Part shown: positions 1-8,962 of the stretch, in pieces
Layout of the letters: each line of letters starts with the position of its first letter
Position numbering within the stretch: the stretch's first letter is position 1
From: a virus
Virus record (IMG/VR): IMGVR_UViG_3300021959_006017
Coordinates: 1 to 64,000 of that record
Reading direction: 5' to 3' (one strand)
Length of the DNA stretch: 64,000 nucleotides
The notes under the pieces: generated by a model
What the model was told of the DNA's origin: nothing
The model's input: only the letters and a program-made list of their open reading frames with translations
Databases searched by the model: none
Translations under genes and position numbers: made by a program

Positions 1-1
1 T

Positions 2-1579
2 GATTTACCAGACGAATGTTTTAGTAAAGGTATATTCCTAGCAGTTGATGCTGACTACGGATATGTAGCTTGGAGTGCAGACGGCCACTACTGGAGAACT
101 ATTGACGGAACTAACATTACTCCAGCAGTTTCAAATCCAAGACTTGCTCCTGCATATGAAATGACAGATAATGCTTATGGTAATAATAGACTAGTGTTTA
201 TAGGAAGAGAAGCAGATGATAGTGCAGGCGGATATATTCCAACTCCATACACATTTGACGGAGAAGAATGGGGTACAGGATTTATTGAGTTTGGCGATTT
301 ACATAGAATAAGCTATGGCGCAGGTGTGTTTATTGCTACAGGTACAAGTACATTTGTTGGTAAATCTCAAAGCGGCGCAACATGGCGTACTTACGGTGAC
401 GACAGTTCAAACTATTCTACAACAGAACTAGGTTTCTGGGAAGGAAGCGCATACAGAGCAGGACAGTGGGTAGTTGTACAAAACGATTCAGATACTTGGA
501 ATAAGATTGAAACAGGTGCAAGACCTATAGGTAGAGCAAAAGTTGAAGCAAGTAGACTTACAGGTATAAATCTTTATGATTCTGGAAGCAACTACACAAG
601 TGCTCCTACAGTAAACATTTACGACAATGTTGCTACAATATCTACAATACCTCAAATAAATCTTAGAGATGGCGTTTTACCTCAACCAAAACTATTGTAT
701 AGAGGTCAAGGTTATGTACAGTTTGGTGCAACTATATCAGGAAACGGGTTTGCTGAAATTTATCAAATAGGTAAAAACTTTAAAGTAGAAGGGTTAACTA
801 CAATACCCGGACCGGGTGCTAACTTAGAAATAAACGGTATCGACGAAGTGAGATTTAGTATTTCAAAAGTAGTTTCTTTTAGTGGTACAGCACCAAACTT
901 TACTGCAACTTTTGAAATAACACCTACTATAGATGTTGAAGAATCACCTGATCATGGAACAGGAATGATTATTCGTGAACGCTATAGTCAGATACGTTTA
1001 ACAGGTCATGATTTCTTAGATATAGGTTCTGGTAACTTTGGAGATACACAATATCCTTTAAGATATGTAGAAGGTGTAACAGATATTAACGAGTTACAAC
1101 CATTTAATGAAACTGTAGCAAACGGCGGCGGGCGTGTATTCTATACAAGTTCTGACCAAGATGGTAACTTTAGAGTAGGTGAACTATTTGAAGTTGAACA
1201 GGCAACAGGTATTGTTACTATTAACGCATCACAGTTTGATTTATCAGGACTTACAGAACTTTCACTAGGCGGCATTCAAGTTGGTGGTAGTGCAGTTGTT
1301 ATTAGAGAGTTTTCGAAAGAGCCTAGCTTTATTGCAAACTCAAATAACATTGTTCCTACCCAACGTGCTATTAAAACCTATATTGAAAGTAGAATAAGTG
1401 GCGGTGGATCTAATGTACAAACTAACGCACTAGTAGCAGGACAAGTCAGGCTGCAACAAAATAATATAGATACAACAAGTGGTAACCCAATAATAGTACC
1501 ACCTGTAATGAACGTCAATGGCGGCGTAGATGGACATTATTTCGCCAGTATGTTCTACACTATGGGACAACATGAGTAA
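2..1579 (+). CDS. Tail-fibre-like virion protein, 5' end cut by window edge
   Basis: The reading frame is open from the first bases of the window, so the N-terminus lies outside and about 525 residues are visible. The first in-window ATG is at 161, but in-frame coding sequence precedes it. The last ~200 residues align with the C-terminus of the next gene: both carry RYSQ(I/V)RLTGHDFLDIG, then GGGRVF(F/Y)TS, DQDGNFRVG, a (N/T)IVPTQ(R/K)AIKTYI segment and a closing VMN motif. Such C-termini are known from T4-like cyanophage fibre and baseplate proteins; I infer a distal tail structure. Its stop lies just before a late promoter for the next gene. Exact role unknown. Confidence 0.75.
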   Translation, partial: DLPDECFSKGIFLAVDADYGYVAWSADGHYWRTIDGTNITPAVSNPRLAPAYEMTDNAYGNNRLVFIGREADDSAGGYIPTPYTFDGEEWGTGFIEFGDLHRISYGAGVFIATGTSTFVGKSQSGATWRTYGDDSSNYSTTELGFWEGSAYRAGQWVVVQNDSDTWNKIETGARPIGRAKVEASRLTGINLYDSGSNYTSAPTVNIYDNVATISTIPQINLRDGVLPQPKLLYRGQGYVQFGATISGNGFAEIYQIGKNFKVEGLTTIPGPGANLEINGIDEVRFSISKVVSFSGTAPNFTATFEITPTIDVEESPDHGTGMIIRERYSQIRLTGHDFLDIGSGNFGDTQYPLRYVEGVTDINELQPFNETVANGGGRVFYTSSDQDGNFRVGELFEVEQATGIVTINASQFDLSGLTELSLGGIQVGGSAVVIREFSKEPSFIANSNNIVPTQRAIKTYIESRISGGGSNVQTNALVAGQVRLQQNNIDTTSGNPIIVPPVMNVNGGVDGHYFASMFYTMGQHE

Positions 1580-1587
1580 TGAATACG

Positions 1588-1594
1588 ATAAATA
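1588..1594 (+). promoter_or_regulatory. T4-type late promoter box (ATAAATA)
   Basis: ATAAATA preceded by G, followed by a ~27-base leader with GGAG at 1612-1615 before the ATG at 1622. This is the ordinary leadered class of late site. Confidence 0.6.
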
Positions 1595-1621
1595 CTTACA
1601 ACAATGATTTCGGAGCAATAA

Positions 1622-4600
1622 ATGGCTGATTTTAAACTTGGTAGAATTAGATTTATATGGAAGGGGGACTGGAGTGCCTCAACTACATATTACAAAGATG
1701 ACATCGTAAGGAACGGTGGTAATACATATGTATGTATAACAGGACATACATCTAGTATTAGTTTTCCAGATGATCAGTCAAACTGGAATAAAATAACAGA
1801 TGGCCAAGAGTGGAAAGCAGATTGGGCAGTTAGCACATATTATAAAGAAAACGATATTGTAAAATATGGCGGTTATTTATATATTGCAAATACTGCACAC
1901 ACTTCAGCAGTAACAGCCACAGCAGGATTAGAAAACGATCAAGCTAAATGGGATTTGTATGCTGAAGGTTTTGATTATCAAGCAGATTGGCAGCCAAACT
2001 ATCGCTACAAAATTAACGACATTGTAAAGTATAACTCAACTATCTATCTATGTACAGAAGGCCATACTTCGGCAGCAGACTCACTAACAGGTCTTGAAGT
2101 AGATCAAGACAAGTGGGATGTGTTTTCTCAAGGTGTAAGTTGGCAGGGAGATTGGCAAACTAACACAAGATATCTTGTAAATGATATTATTCGTTACGGT
2201 GGTAGAACTTATCTTTGTAACACAGGTCATGTAAGTGCTTTAACAGCAGCACTAGGACTAGAAGCAAACCAAGCAAGTTGGGATATTTTCCATGACGGTA
2301 TTGAATACAAAGGAGAATGGGCCTCTGGTACAAGATATAAACTAAACGATTTAGTAAAATCAGGCGGAGGTATTTGGATTTGTACAACATACCACACAAG
2401 TCAAAACTACCTATCAGATGATGAAGCAAAATGGGCTCAGTTTACTGAAGGTTTAGAGTTTGAAGATAGCTGGAGCGGCACACGTAGATATCAAGCAGGC
2501 GATTTTGTAACATACGGTGGTTACTCATATGTTGCTATTACAAATAACGTAGGACAACGTCCATCGGATAATCCAACAGATTGGGATCTATTTACTACTG
2601 GTTTTAGACTAGTTGGAGATTGGGGCGAAGATTCAAGTAGTTATGAATATTTTGTAGGTGATGTTGTACGTCAAGGTGGATATACATATCTATGTATTCT
2701 TGATCATACAGGACAAGAGCCTCCGAACACAACATACTGGGAAAGACTTAACCAAGGTATTGAATGGAACGATGCCTGGACAGATGCAACCGAATATGAT
2801 TTGGGCGATGCAGTGCGCTACGGAAGCAGCAGTTATATTGCAGTGCAAAAACATACTTCAGACGAAGTTGGTACACAAAACAGACCAGATCAAGATGTAA
2901 CAGGAGACTACTGGAACCTGCTATCAGGAGGAGGCGAAACACTTCCGCTTACAACTGAAGGTGATATAGTTTACTACGGCGGCGCAGGTCCAACAAGATT
3001 ACCAATCGGTGATCCAGGGCAATCACTAAGAGTAAACGCAACAGGTGATGCACCCGAGTGGAGCTTCTTTGGAAAGATTAATCACGTATGGTATACATCA
3101 ACAGACAATGGGGTTGACAGTCCAGCACCAAACTACGGTACTACACTTGATCAACCTTGGAAAACTATACGCTATGCACTAGAGCAGATTGAAAAAGGTG
3201 CTCTATATCCAAACGCTGCATATATACTCGAAGCAAATAGAGCATTTATACAAGCAGAAACAGTTGAGTGGGTTGACTATCAGATTGCAAACGTTATTGC
3301 TCCATTTACTGGATCATTTACATACACAAAAGAAACATGCCGTAGAGACGTAGGTCAAATCATTGATGCACTTATTTGGGATTTAACACACGGCGGTAAT
3401 AAGCGTATGCGTGATGCTACACTTACTTACTTTGACAGCAGCGGCGACTTAATCGCAGAAATTGCTGACGAAGATGGTGAAACATCAGCAGCACTAAAGT
3501 ATACACTAGAACTTATTGATAGTGCTATACTACAAAGTATTGATCCTGCAACAAACTATCAAACTGAAAATGCTGTAGGTAGTCCGATAACACAAGTAAA
3601 AGATTTAGCTACATATCCTGAAGAGACTGGTGCACAAACTAGACTTGATACACTGATGGCTATTGTAACAGATGCACTAGATGCAGAAAGCTCGGCAGAT
3701 GTTCCTGCTCAAGTTATTCCAAACAATTCATTGTTTGTTAAAACTGGAATTTACTCAGAAACACTTCCGATGGTTGTTCCTGTACAAACAGCAGTTGTAG
3801 GCGATGAACTACGTTCAACACGTATTACGCCAGCAGGCAGCTTAGTAGATAGTGGTGATACAACTTATACACTAGCGGGTATTGCTAGACTACAATCACT
3901 TACAGAAGATATTGTTACAAATACAGCAGTTACAAAGACAGCAGGTAATGCTGAATCACAAGTTACAACCCGTCCAGCAGGCGGAGCTAATCCTGCTATT
4001 CATGCAGCTGATTTGTGGCAACAAATTTATGATTATATTAACTGGGGTGTAAACGGTGCATCAGGTGACTCAACAGAACCTGTATTTAATGGAACAAATA
4101 CTCCTCAAACTTCAACAGACTTCACATATGCTGTTGAAGTACTAGAAGCAAACAGAACATTCTTAGTAGAGGAAGTTATTGCATACATTGCTGCTACTTA
4201 TCCTGCATATACATACGACGAAGACAGGTGTCGTAGAGATACAAACAGATATATTGACGCTATCAAATATGATCTTATATATCAGCCAGATTCTTCAGCA
4301 ACACCAGTAGAAACTAAAGGTAACTATAAGTCACTTAGTGCAGCAAGACTATATGTAAATGCTGTAAACGGATCAACTACAGAAGATATGTTCTATATGC
4401 GTAATGCTACTGGGCTAAGAAATTGTACACTAGCTGATTTAACAGGTACATTAAGTGCTGCTAATCAGTACGGAACAAGTCGTCCTACAGCTGGAGCATA
4501 TGTATCATTAGATCCAGGTTGGGGACCAGATGATTCTAGAGTTTGGGTAACAAACAAATCCCCATATGTACAAAATGTTTCAACATTCGGTACAGGTTGT

Positions 4601-6463
4601 ATAGGTCTAAAAGTAGACGGTGATCTACACAACGGTGGTAACGACTCTATTGTTGCTAACGACTTTACACAAATCTTAAGTGACGGTATTGGTTATTGGG
4701 TTACAAACTTAGGACGTTCAGAACTTGTATCTGTGTTTACATATTATAACCATATTGGTTACCTAGCAGAGAACGGTGGTAAGATCCGTGCAACAAACGG
4801 TAACAACTCATACGGTGACTTTGGTTCAGTATCAGAAGGTATTGATGACACAGAAGTTCCTGTAACTGCTGATGTAGACAACAGGACACTTGATGCTATT
4901 GTTGATAGTGTTATGACAGATGGTGATGATGTACTTGTTCTCAACTACTTAAATGCAGGACAGAACTATACAGCAGGCGGCACAACTATTAGCATTAGCG
5001 GTGAAGGTTATGGCTTAGGTACTGTAACACCTACTACTGTAAATGGTGGCGTCTTTCAAGTTAGAATGTTAGATACTGATGTAGACGGAGACAGCACAGC
5101 AGACACTGGCGGAGCCGATTATAAAGGTTCAACAAATAGTGCGCAGGAAGGTGATGCAACTAGTATTACTATTTCAAACACTGATACTGCTTTAAGTGCG
5201 CAATACATTGGTATGGCAATATATATTACAGCAGGAACAGGTGCAGGACAGTATGGATACATTAACAGCTATAACCAAGGTACAAAGGTTGCTCAAGTAT
5301 ACAAAATGAGTGATGGTACAGCTGGTTGGGATCATGTGATCGGAAATGCTATTGTAAGTGCGCTTGATGCTACAACTGAATATTCAATCGAACCGAGATT
5401 AACACTTAGTGCTCCACCAAGTGGATTATACGCAGATACTGCAAAAGGTCGTGCTATTATAGCTGACGAACAAATTGCACGTATTGTTATTTGGGATCCA
5501 GGCACAGGATACACAAGTGCTCCTACACTAACTATTACAGATCCTAACAATACTATCGAAGCACCTACTCAAGTTAGAATAGGCGACGGTGTACTTGCAC
5601 AACCTACATTCTCAGACAGAGGTACAGCATTTACTACTGCTACAGCAGAAGTAAGCGGAGACGGTTATGCAGATCAGTATCAACCAGGAGATTTTGTAGA
5701 AGTATCAAATCTTACAGAAGAACCACAGCCTGGTTCAAATATTGTGTTTAACCATTTACCAGATAAAGTGTTTAAACTTGTTACAGTAAGAGATTTTTCA
5801 GGTGCAGGTCCTTATTCAGCACAGTTACAAGTGTCACCAGAACTTACTATTACAGAAGCACCTGAACACAACGAATCCTTAGAAATGAGAATACGTTACT
5901 CTCAAGTACGTCTAACAGGTCATGACTTCTTAGACATTGGTACTGGTAACTTTTCAGAAACAAACTATCCAAATCAACCTTTGTATGATTCGGATCCAGA
6001 AAAAGAAACTACAGAATCAGGAGGAGGACGAGTGTTCTTCACCTCAACGGACCAAGATGGTAACTTTAGAGTTGGCGACTTGTTCTCCGTTGAACAGAGT
6101 ACTGGTATTGCTACACTAAATGCTGATGCATTTAATATCAGTGGTCTACAAGAACTGTCACTAGGCGAACTTGGATTAGGAAGCACAGGTGCGGTGATTA
6201 GTGAGTTTAGTACAGATGGTACGTTTACTGCTAATAGTGATAATATTGTTCCAACGCAAAAAGCTATTAAAACATATATTACTTCACAAATTGGTGGCGG
6301 CGCAGCAACACTAAACGTAAATAGTGTAACTGCTGGTCAGATTACTATTAGTGGTCAAGAAATAACCACTAACCTTGAAACCAAAATTGATGTTCAAACA
6401 GTAATGAACTTTGAAAAAGGTGTTACGGGCGTACCAGTAGCAATGAATTATTTCTTATCATAA
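1622..6463 (+). CDS. Giant tail fibre with eight N-terminal CBM-like repeats
   Basis: 1613 residues. Residues ~12-440 are eight tandem ~50-residue units of the form W..dW...t.Y...DiV.ygg..Y.c...Ht, ending in W and a turn; this resembles the small carbohydrate-binding (CBM5/12-like) fold of chitinases and phage fibres. The middle is rich in Ser, Thr and Gly, looks like beta-helix, and twice carries a C-x-RD...DL motif also found in the 1937-residue gene at 15547. The C-terminal ~200 residues match the end of the preceding gene. I infer a long receptor-binding fibre or baseplate appendage. GGAG precedes the ATG, with a late promoter upstream. Naming beyond fibre-like would be a guess. Confidence 0.75.
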   Translation: MADFKLGRIRFIWKGDWSASTTYYKDDIVRNGGNTYVCITGHTSSISFPDDQSNWNKITDGQEWKADWAVSTYYKENDIVKYGGYLYIANTAHTSAVTATAGLENDQAKWDLYAEGFDYQADWQPNYRYKINDIVKYNSTIYLCTEGHTSAADSLTGLEVDQDKWDVFSQGVSWQGDWQTNTRYLVNDIIRYGGRTYLCNTGHVSALTAALGLEANQASWDIFHDGIEYKGEWASGTRYKLNDLVKSGGGIWICTTYHTSQNYLSDDEAKWAQFTEGLEFEDSWSGTRRYQAGDFVTYGGYSYVAITNNVGQRPSDNPTDWDLFTTGFRLVGDWGEDSSSYEYFVGDVVRQGGYTYLCILDHTGQEPPNTTYWERLNQGIEWNDAWTDATEYDLGDAVRYGSSSYIAVQKHTSDEVGTQNRPDQDVTGDYWNLLSGGGETLPLTTEGDIVYYGGAGPTRLPIGDPGQSLRVNATGDAPEWSFFGKINHVWYTSTDNGVDSPAPNYGTTLDQPWKTIRYALEQIEKGALYPNAAYILEANRAFIQAETVEWVDYQIANVIAPFTGSFTYTKETCRRDVGQIIDALIWDLTHGGNKRMRDATLTYFDSSGDLIAEIADEDGETSAALKYTLELIDSAILQSIDPATNYQTENAVGSPITQVKDLATYPEETGAQTRLDTLMAIVTDALDAESSADVPAQVIPNNSLFVKTGIYSETLPMVVPVQTAVVGDELRSTRITPAGSLVDSGDTTYTLAGIARLQSLTEDIVTNTAVTKTAGNAESQVTTRPAGGANPAIHAADLWQQIYDYINWGVNGASGDSTEPVFNGTNTPQTSTDFTYAVEVLEANRTFLVEEVIAYIAATYPAYTYDEDRCRRDTNRYIDAIKYDLIYQPDSSATPVETKGNYKSLSAARLYVNAVNGSTTEDMFYMRNATGLRNCTLADLTGTLSAANQYGTSRPTAGAYVSLDPGWGPDDSRVWVTNKSPYVQNVSTFGTGCIGLKVDGDLHNGGNDSIVANDFTQILSDGIGYWVTNLGRSELVSVFTYYNHIGYLAENGGKIRATNGNNSYGDFGSVSEGIDDTEVPVTADVDNRTLDAIVDSVMTDGDDVLVLNYLNAGQNYTAGGTTISISGEGYGLGTVTPTTVNGGVFQVRMLDTDVDGDSTADTGGADYKGSTNSAQEGDATSITISNTDTALSAQYIGMAIYITAGTGAGQYGYINSYNQGTKVAQVYKMSDGTAGWDHVIGNAIVSALDATTEYSIEPRLTLSAPPSGLYADTAKGRAIIADEQIARIVIWDPGTGYTSAPTLTITDPNNTIEAPTQVRIGDGVLAQPTFSDRGTAFTTATAEVSGDGYADQYQPGDFVEVSNLTEEPQPGSNIVFNHLPDKVFKLVTVRDFSGAGPYSAQLQVSPELTITEAPEHNESLEMRIRYSQVRLTGHDFLDIGTGNFSETNYPNQPLYDSDPEKETTESGGGRVFFTSTDQDGNFRVGDLFSVEQSTGIATLNADAFNISGLQELSLGELGLGSTGAVISEFSTDGTFTANSDNIVPTQKAIKTYITSQIGGGAATLNVNSVTAGQITISGQEITTNLETKIDVQTVMNFEKGVTGVPVAMNYFLS
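1655..2941 (+). repeat. Eight tandem ~50-residue repeats (protein-level)
   Basis: Eight degenerate units at residues ~12-440 of the fibre, each with two Trp, a Y...DIV.YGG..Y core and usually a HTS motif. Unit length varies from about 49 to 57 residues through loop insertions such as the TAGLE or TGLE segment in units 2-4. DNA identity between units is low, so this is an old duplication rather than a recent one. Confidence 0.8.
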
Positions 6464-6478
6464 CGGAGACAAAACAAA

Positions 6479-6799
6479 ATGGCAACAGGAATATTAGGAA
6501 CAGCAGATATGGCAGCAGGTACAGAAACAGTTCTGTATACTGTTCCTGCAGATACATTTGCTGTAACAAGTGTTTCGTTCTGTAATAGAGGTAATGCTGC
6601 AATCACTGTACGACTTGCAGTGTGCGTAGCAGACACCGCAACAGCAGACGAATATATAGAATATGACACCACTATACAAGCTAAAGGTGTCTTGGAAAGA
6701 ACAGGTATTGTTCTAGATGCAACCAAAAGAATAGTAGCTTATTCAAGTGCTGAAAATGTTTCAGCAGTTGCATTTGGAATTGAGACCTCAACGGCATAA
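6479..6799 (+). CDS. Small virion-type beta protein, function unknown
   Basis: 106 residues starting 15 bases after the giant fibre, with GGAG in the gap. The sequence alternates hydrophobic and polar residues (TVLYTVPADTFAVTSV, then NRGNAAITVRLAV), typical of a beta-sandwich fibre or baseplate appendage. Similar short proteins accompany fibre genes in marine T4-like phages. No enzyme motif is visible. Its stop overlaps the late box of the next gene. I infer an accessory virion protein from position and composition only. Confidence 0.6.
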   Translation: MATGILGTADMAAGTETVLYTVPADTFAVTSVSFCNRGNAAITVRLAVCVADTATADEYIEYDTTIQAKGVLERTGIVLDATKRIVAYSSAENVSAVAFGIETSTA

Positions 6800-6802
6800 A
6801 TA
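6796..6802 (+). promoter_or_regulatory. T4-type late promoter box
   Basis: CATAAATAC overlapping the end of the preceding gene; the leader contains AAGGA at 6811-6815 before the ATG at 6826. Confidence 0.55.
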
Positions 6803-6825
6803 CATTAACAAAGGAAACTACTACA

Positions 6826-7158
6826 ATGGGAAGATTTATTACAGAGACCGGAACAGCTTCTACAGTAATTCGTGAAGTAAGTGGAACCTATACAGCCGAA
6901 GTTAATGACCGTATTCTTGCAGATACAACAGTCAGTGCTTTTACAATCACTTTACCTGTTAACTCAAGTTTGTTAGTAAACGACACTATTCAAATAATTG
7001 ATGTTACTTCTAGTTTTGGAACTAATGCAGTAACATTATCAAGAAACGGTTCACTAATACAAGGCGCAAGTGATAATTTAGATTTAGACCTAAATGGTGC
7101 ATCTATTACACTTATGTATAGCGGATCAACATACGGTTGGATTATTATAGGAACATAA
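6826..7158 (+). CDS. Small fibre-associated virion protein, function unknown
   Basis: 110 residues. The C-terminal two thirds (LPVNSSLLVNDTIQIIDV, a SRNGSLIQGASDNL turn, then SITLMYSGSTYGWIII) is a short beta-rich module that recurs at the tips of phage fibres and in cyanophage structural proteins, to my knowledge. The gene has its own late promoter and SD (AAGGA), and stops 3 bases before the first Cys-rich gene. No catalytic residues are seen. I infer a structural role. Confidence 0.6.
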   Translation: MGRFITETGTASTVIREVSGTYTAEVNDRILADTTVSAFTITLPVNSSLLVNDTIQIIDVTSSFGTNAVTLSRNGSLIQGASDNLDLDLNGASITLMYSGSTYGWIIIGT

Positions 7159-7161
7159 GAT

Positions 7162-8046
7162 ATGGCATCACTACGATCACTACTAGACAAAGGAAGTGTT
7201 GACTCATTAAATGCAGGACCGCAGCCAGCCTATATGGAAGGTGACTACGAGTCAATGTACTTTCATACAAGATGTACACAGCAATATGAAACATCATATG
7301 GAAAAAACTGTATTGACTGGTGGCAACTACCTTCCGACGTAACAAGCACAGTTACTATGGAAGTCTGGGGCGGCGGCGGAGGCGGCGCTGGTAGTGGAAC
7401 GTGTGGTTGTAACTTTGGTTGGCCAGGCGGGTCTGGAGCATATGTAAAGAAAACATTTACACAAGCAGAAATTGCAACAGCAAAAGGAACTTGCTATTGT
7501 ATGTGTATTTCTCCAGCAAGTTGTTGCTCGCCAAACGAAACTTGTGGATACAAAGGCTGCAAAAGCTGGATTATAGGTTCAGGACTAAGCAACTTCTGTG
7601 CAGATGGCGGAGAGCCGGGTTGTACGTTGTTCTGTATGACAGGATGTGGCGGTAACTGGACAGGTATGTGTCCACACCCAAATGATGGAACATGTGCTTG
7701 TTATTATGATTGCACAGATCCAACAGTAACTGGTGTTCCAGGTAGACATGGATTTTTATACGCAAACTTCCATTGTGACAGTAACTGGTGTTATTATTCA
7801 CAAATATTTGCAGGACCACCGTTTGACGGTAACAACGATACTGTTTATCATTTAGTAAGATTCTGCGGTAACGTAGAAGCGTATCATGATAGATGTAAAG
7901 CAGGCGGCTTTATGGCAGCAGGCATGAGAGGCGATAGCGAAAATATTCCAATCGGAGTAGGTGGTAACAGTACTAGAGTATGCGGCGACGGTTGTTGCTG
8001 CGGCTGGGGTGGCGGTCCTGGTTTAGTAAGGATAAATTGGAAGTAA
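7162..8046 (+). CDS. Cys/Gly-rich protein 1 of a tandem trio
   Basis: 294 residues with about 27 cysteines. Order: a short N-terminal MASLRSLL tag; a beta segment ending in a WGGGGGGAG run near residue 72; a PGGSGAY segment; a region dense in CC, CxC and CxxC; NFCADGG; and a C-terminal CGDGCCCGW..GG.GLVRINWK end. The Gly-run followed by GGSG(A/S) resembles Gly-rich receptor-binding fibre domains, but the cysteine load is exceptional. There is no signal peptide. It sits in the fibre operon, 1 base before paralogue 2, so I infer a virion surface protein. It could bind metal or form disulfides after lysis; neither is shown. Confidence 0.6.
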   Translation: MASLRSLLDKGSVDSLNAGPQPAYMEGDYESMYFHTRCTQQYETSYGKNCIDWWQLPSDVTSTVTMEVWGGGGGGAGSGTCGCNFGWPGGSGAYVKKTFTQAEIATAKGTCYCMCISPASCCSPNETCGYKGCKSWIIGSGLSNFCADGGEPGCTLFCMTGCGGNWTGMCPHPNDGTCACYYDCTDPTVTGVPGRHGFLYANFHCDSNWCYYSQIFAGPPFDGNNDTVYHLVRFCGNVEAYHDRCKAGGFMAAGMRGDSENIPIGVGGNSTRVCGDGCCCGWGGGPGLVRINWK

Positions 8047-8047
8047 A

Positions 8048-8953
8048 ATGGCAGGATTAAGAGACTTATTTGGAAAATATGAACAAGTAACACAAAGCGA
8101 AATCGATGGCGGAACTATTGAAGTTACCGGCTATGACGGTAAAATGTTTACTGTTGACACATTCTGTCATCCATCGATGAATGGTCCTACTTGTTGTGAT
8201 GCTTACAACGCAAACTTAGTTTGTTACTGGTGTGTGCCAGCAGGCACAACTGGCATGAAGATTGAAATCTGGGGCGGTGGCGGCGCCGGCGCAGGTATGC
8301 GTGGCTGTCATGGAGGTATTCCAGGTGGATCTGGTTCTTGGGCTGTAAAAAGTATTACTAGCACAGATTTTTCAGACGGTGACTGCTACTTGTTGTGTTC
8401 AGGAAACGGCGGACGTTGGTGCTGTTGTCAATGTATTGGTTGCCGTGGATGTAAATCATATGTTACAGGTAACGGATTAACTAACTTTTGTGCAGATGGC
8501 GGATTTGGCGGATATGTTAACTGCTTCTGCTATATTAGACAGTGTTGTATTTCAGGACCAAACGGTGACGGACGTGGCGTAGACTATGGCTGGCACTATA
8601 TGGGTCGTAGCGGATGCTGTTCAGAATACTTTGGTGCAGACTGCGGCGAATATGGTGTTCCAGGTTGGTATACAAACTATTGTGGTTGCGGATCAGATTG
8701 TACACCGTGTTGGGTAAAACAATGGGTTCCAAACTCACCAGGTATAGTTTCAACCGGCGGAATGCATAACGGTGTTCGTGTACAAGGTTGGGCATGTAAT
8801 AATGAATACACACAATGTTCAGTAAACGGACCAGATCACGGACACTATAACTTCCCAAGAGCAATGGGCGGTGTAAGTATGACAACATGTGGTGATGGTA
8901 CTTGCTGTGGTAACCCAGGCGGTTCTGGACAAGTAAGAATCACATATAAATAA
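8048..8953 (+). CDS. Cys/Gly-rich protein 2 of a tandem trio
   Basis: 301 residues with about 31 cysteines. Shares with its neighbours the MA(G/S)LR(D/S)L N-terminal tag, the VPAGTT...IEIWGGGG core, PGGSGSW, a YLLC...CCCQC stretch, NFCADGG and the C-terminal CGDGTCCGNPGGSGQVRITYK end. Spacing between cysteines is not conserved between paralogues outside these blocks, suggesting fast divergence of exposed loops on a common beta scaffold. The ATG follows the upstream stop by 1 base, which implies translational coupling. Probable appendage or decoration protein of the virion; function unknown. Confidence 0.6.
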   Translation: MAGLRDLFGKYEQVTQSEIDGGTIEVTGYDGKMFTVDTFCHPSMNGPTCCDAYNANLVCYWCVPAGTTGMKIEIWGGGGAGAGMRGCHGGIPGGSGSWAVKSITSTDFSDGDCYLLCSGNGGRWCCCQCIGCRGCKSYVTGNGLTNFCADGGFGGYVNCFCYIRQCCISGPNGDGRGVDYGWHYMGRSGCCSEYFGADCGEYGVPGWYTNYCGCGSDCTPCWVKQWVPNSPGIVSTGGMHNGVRVQGWACNNEYTQCSVNGPDHGHYNFPRAMGGVSMTTCGDGTCCGNPGGSGQVRITYK

Positions 8954-8962
8954 GGACAGGAA

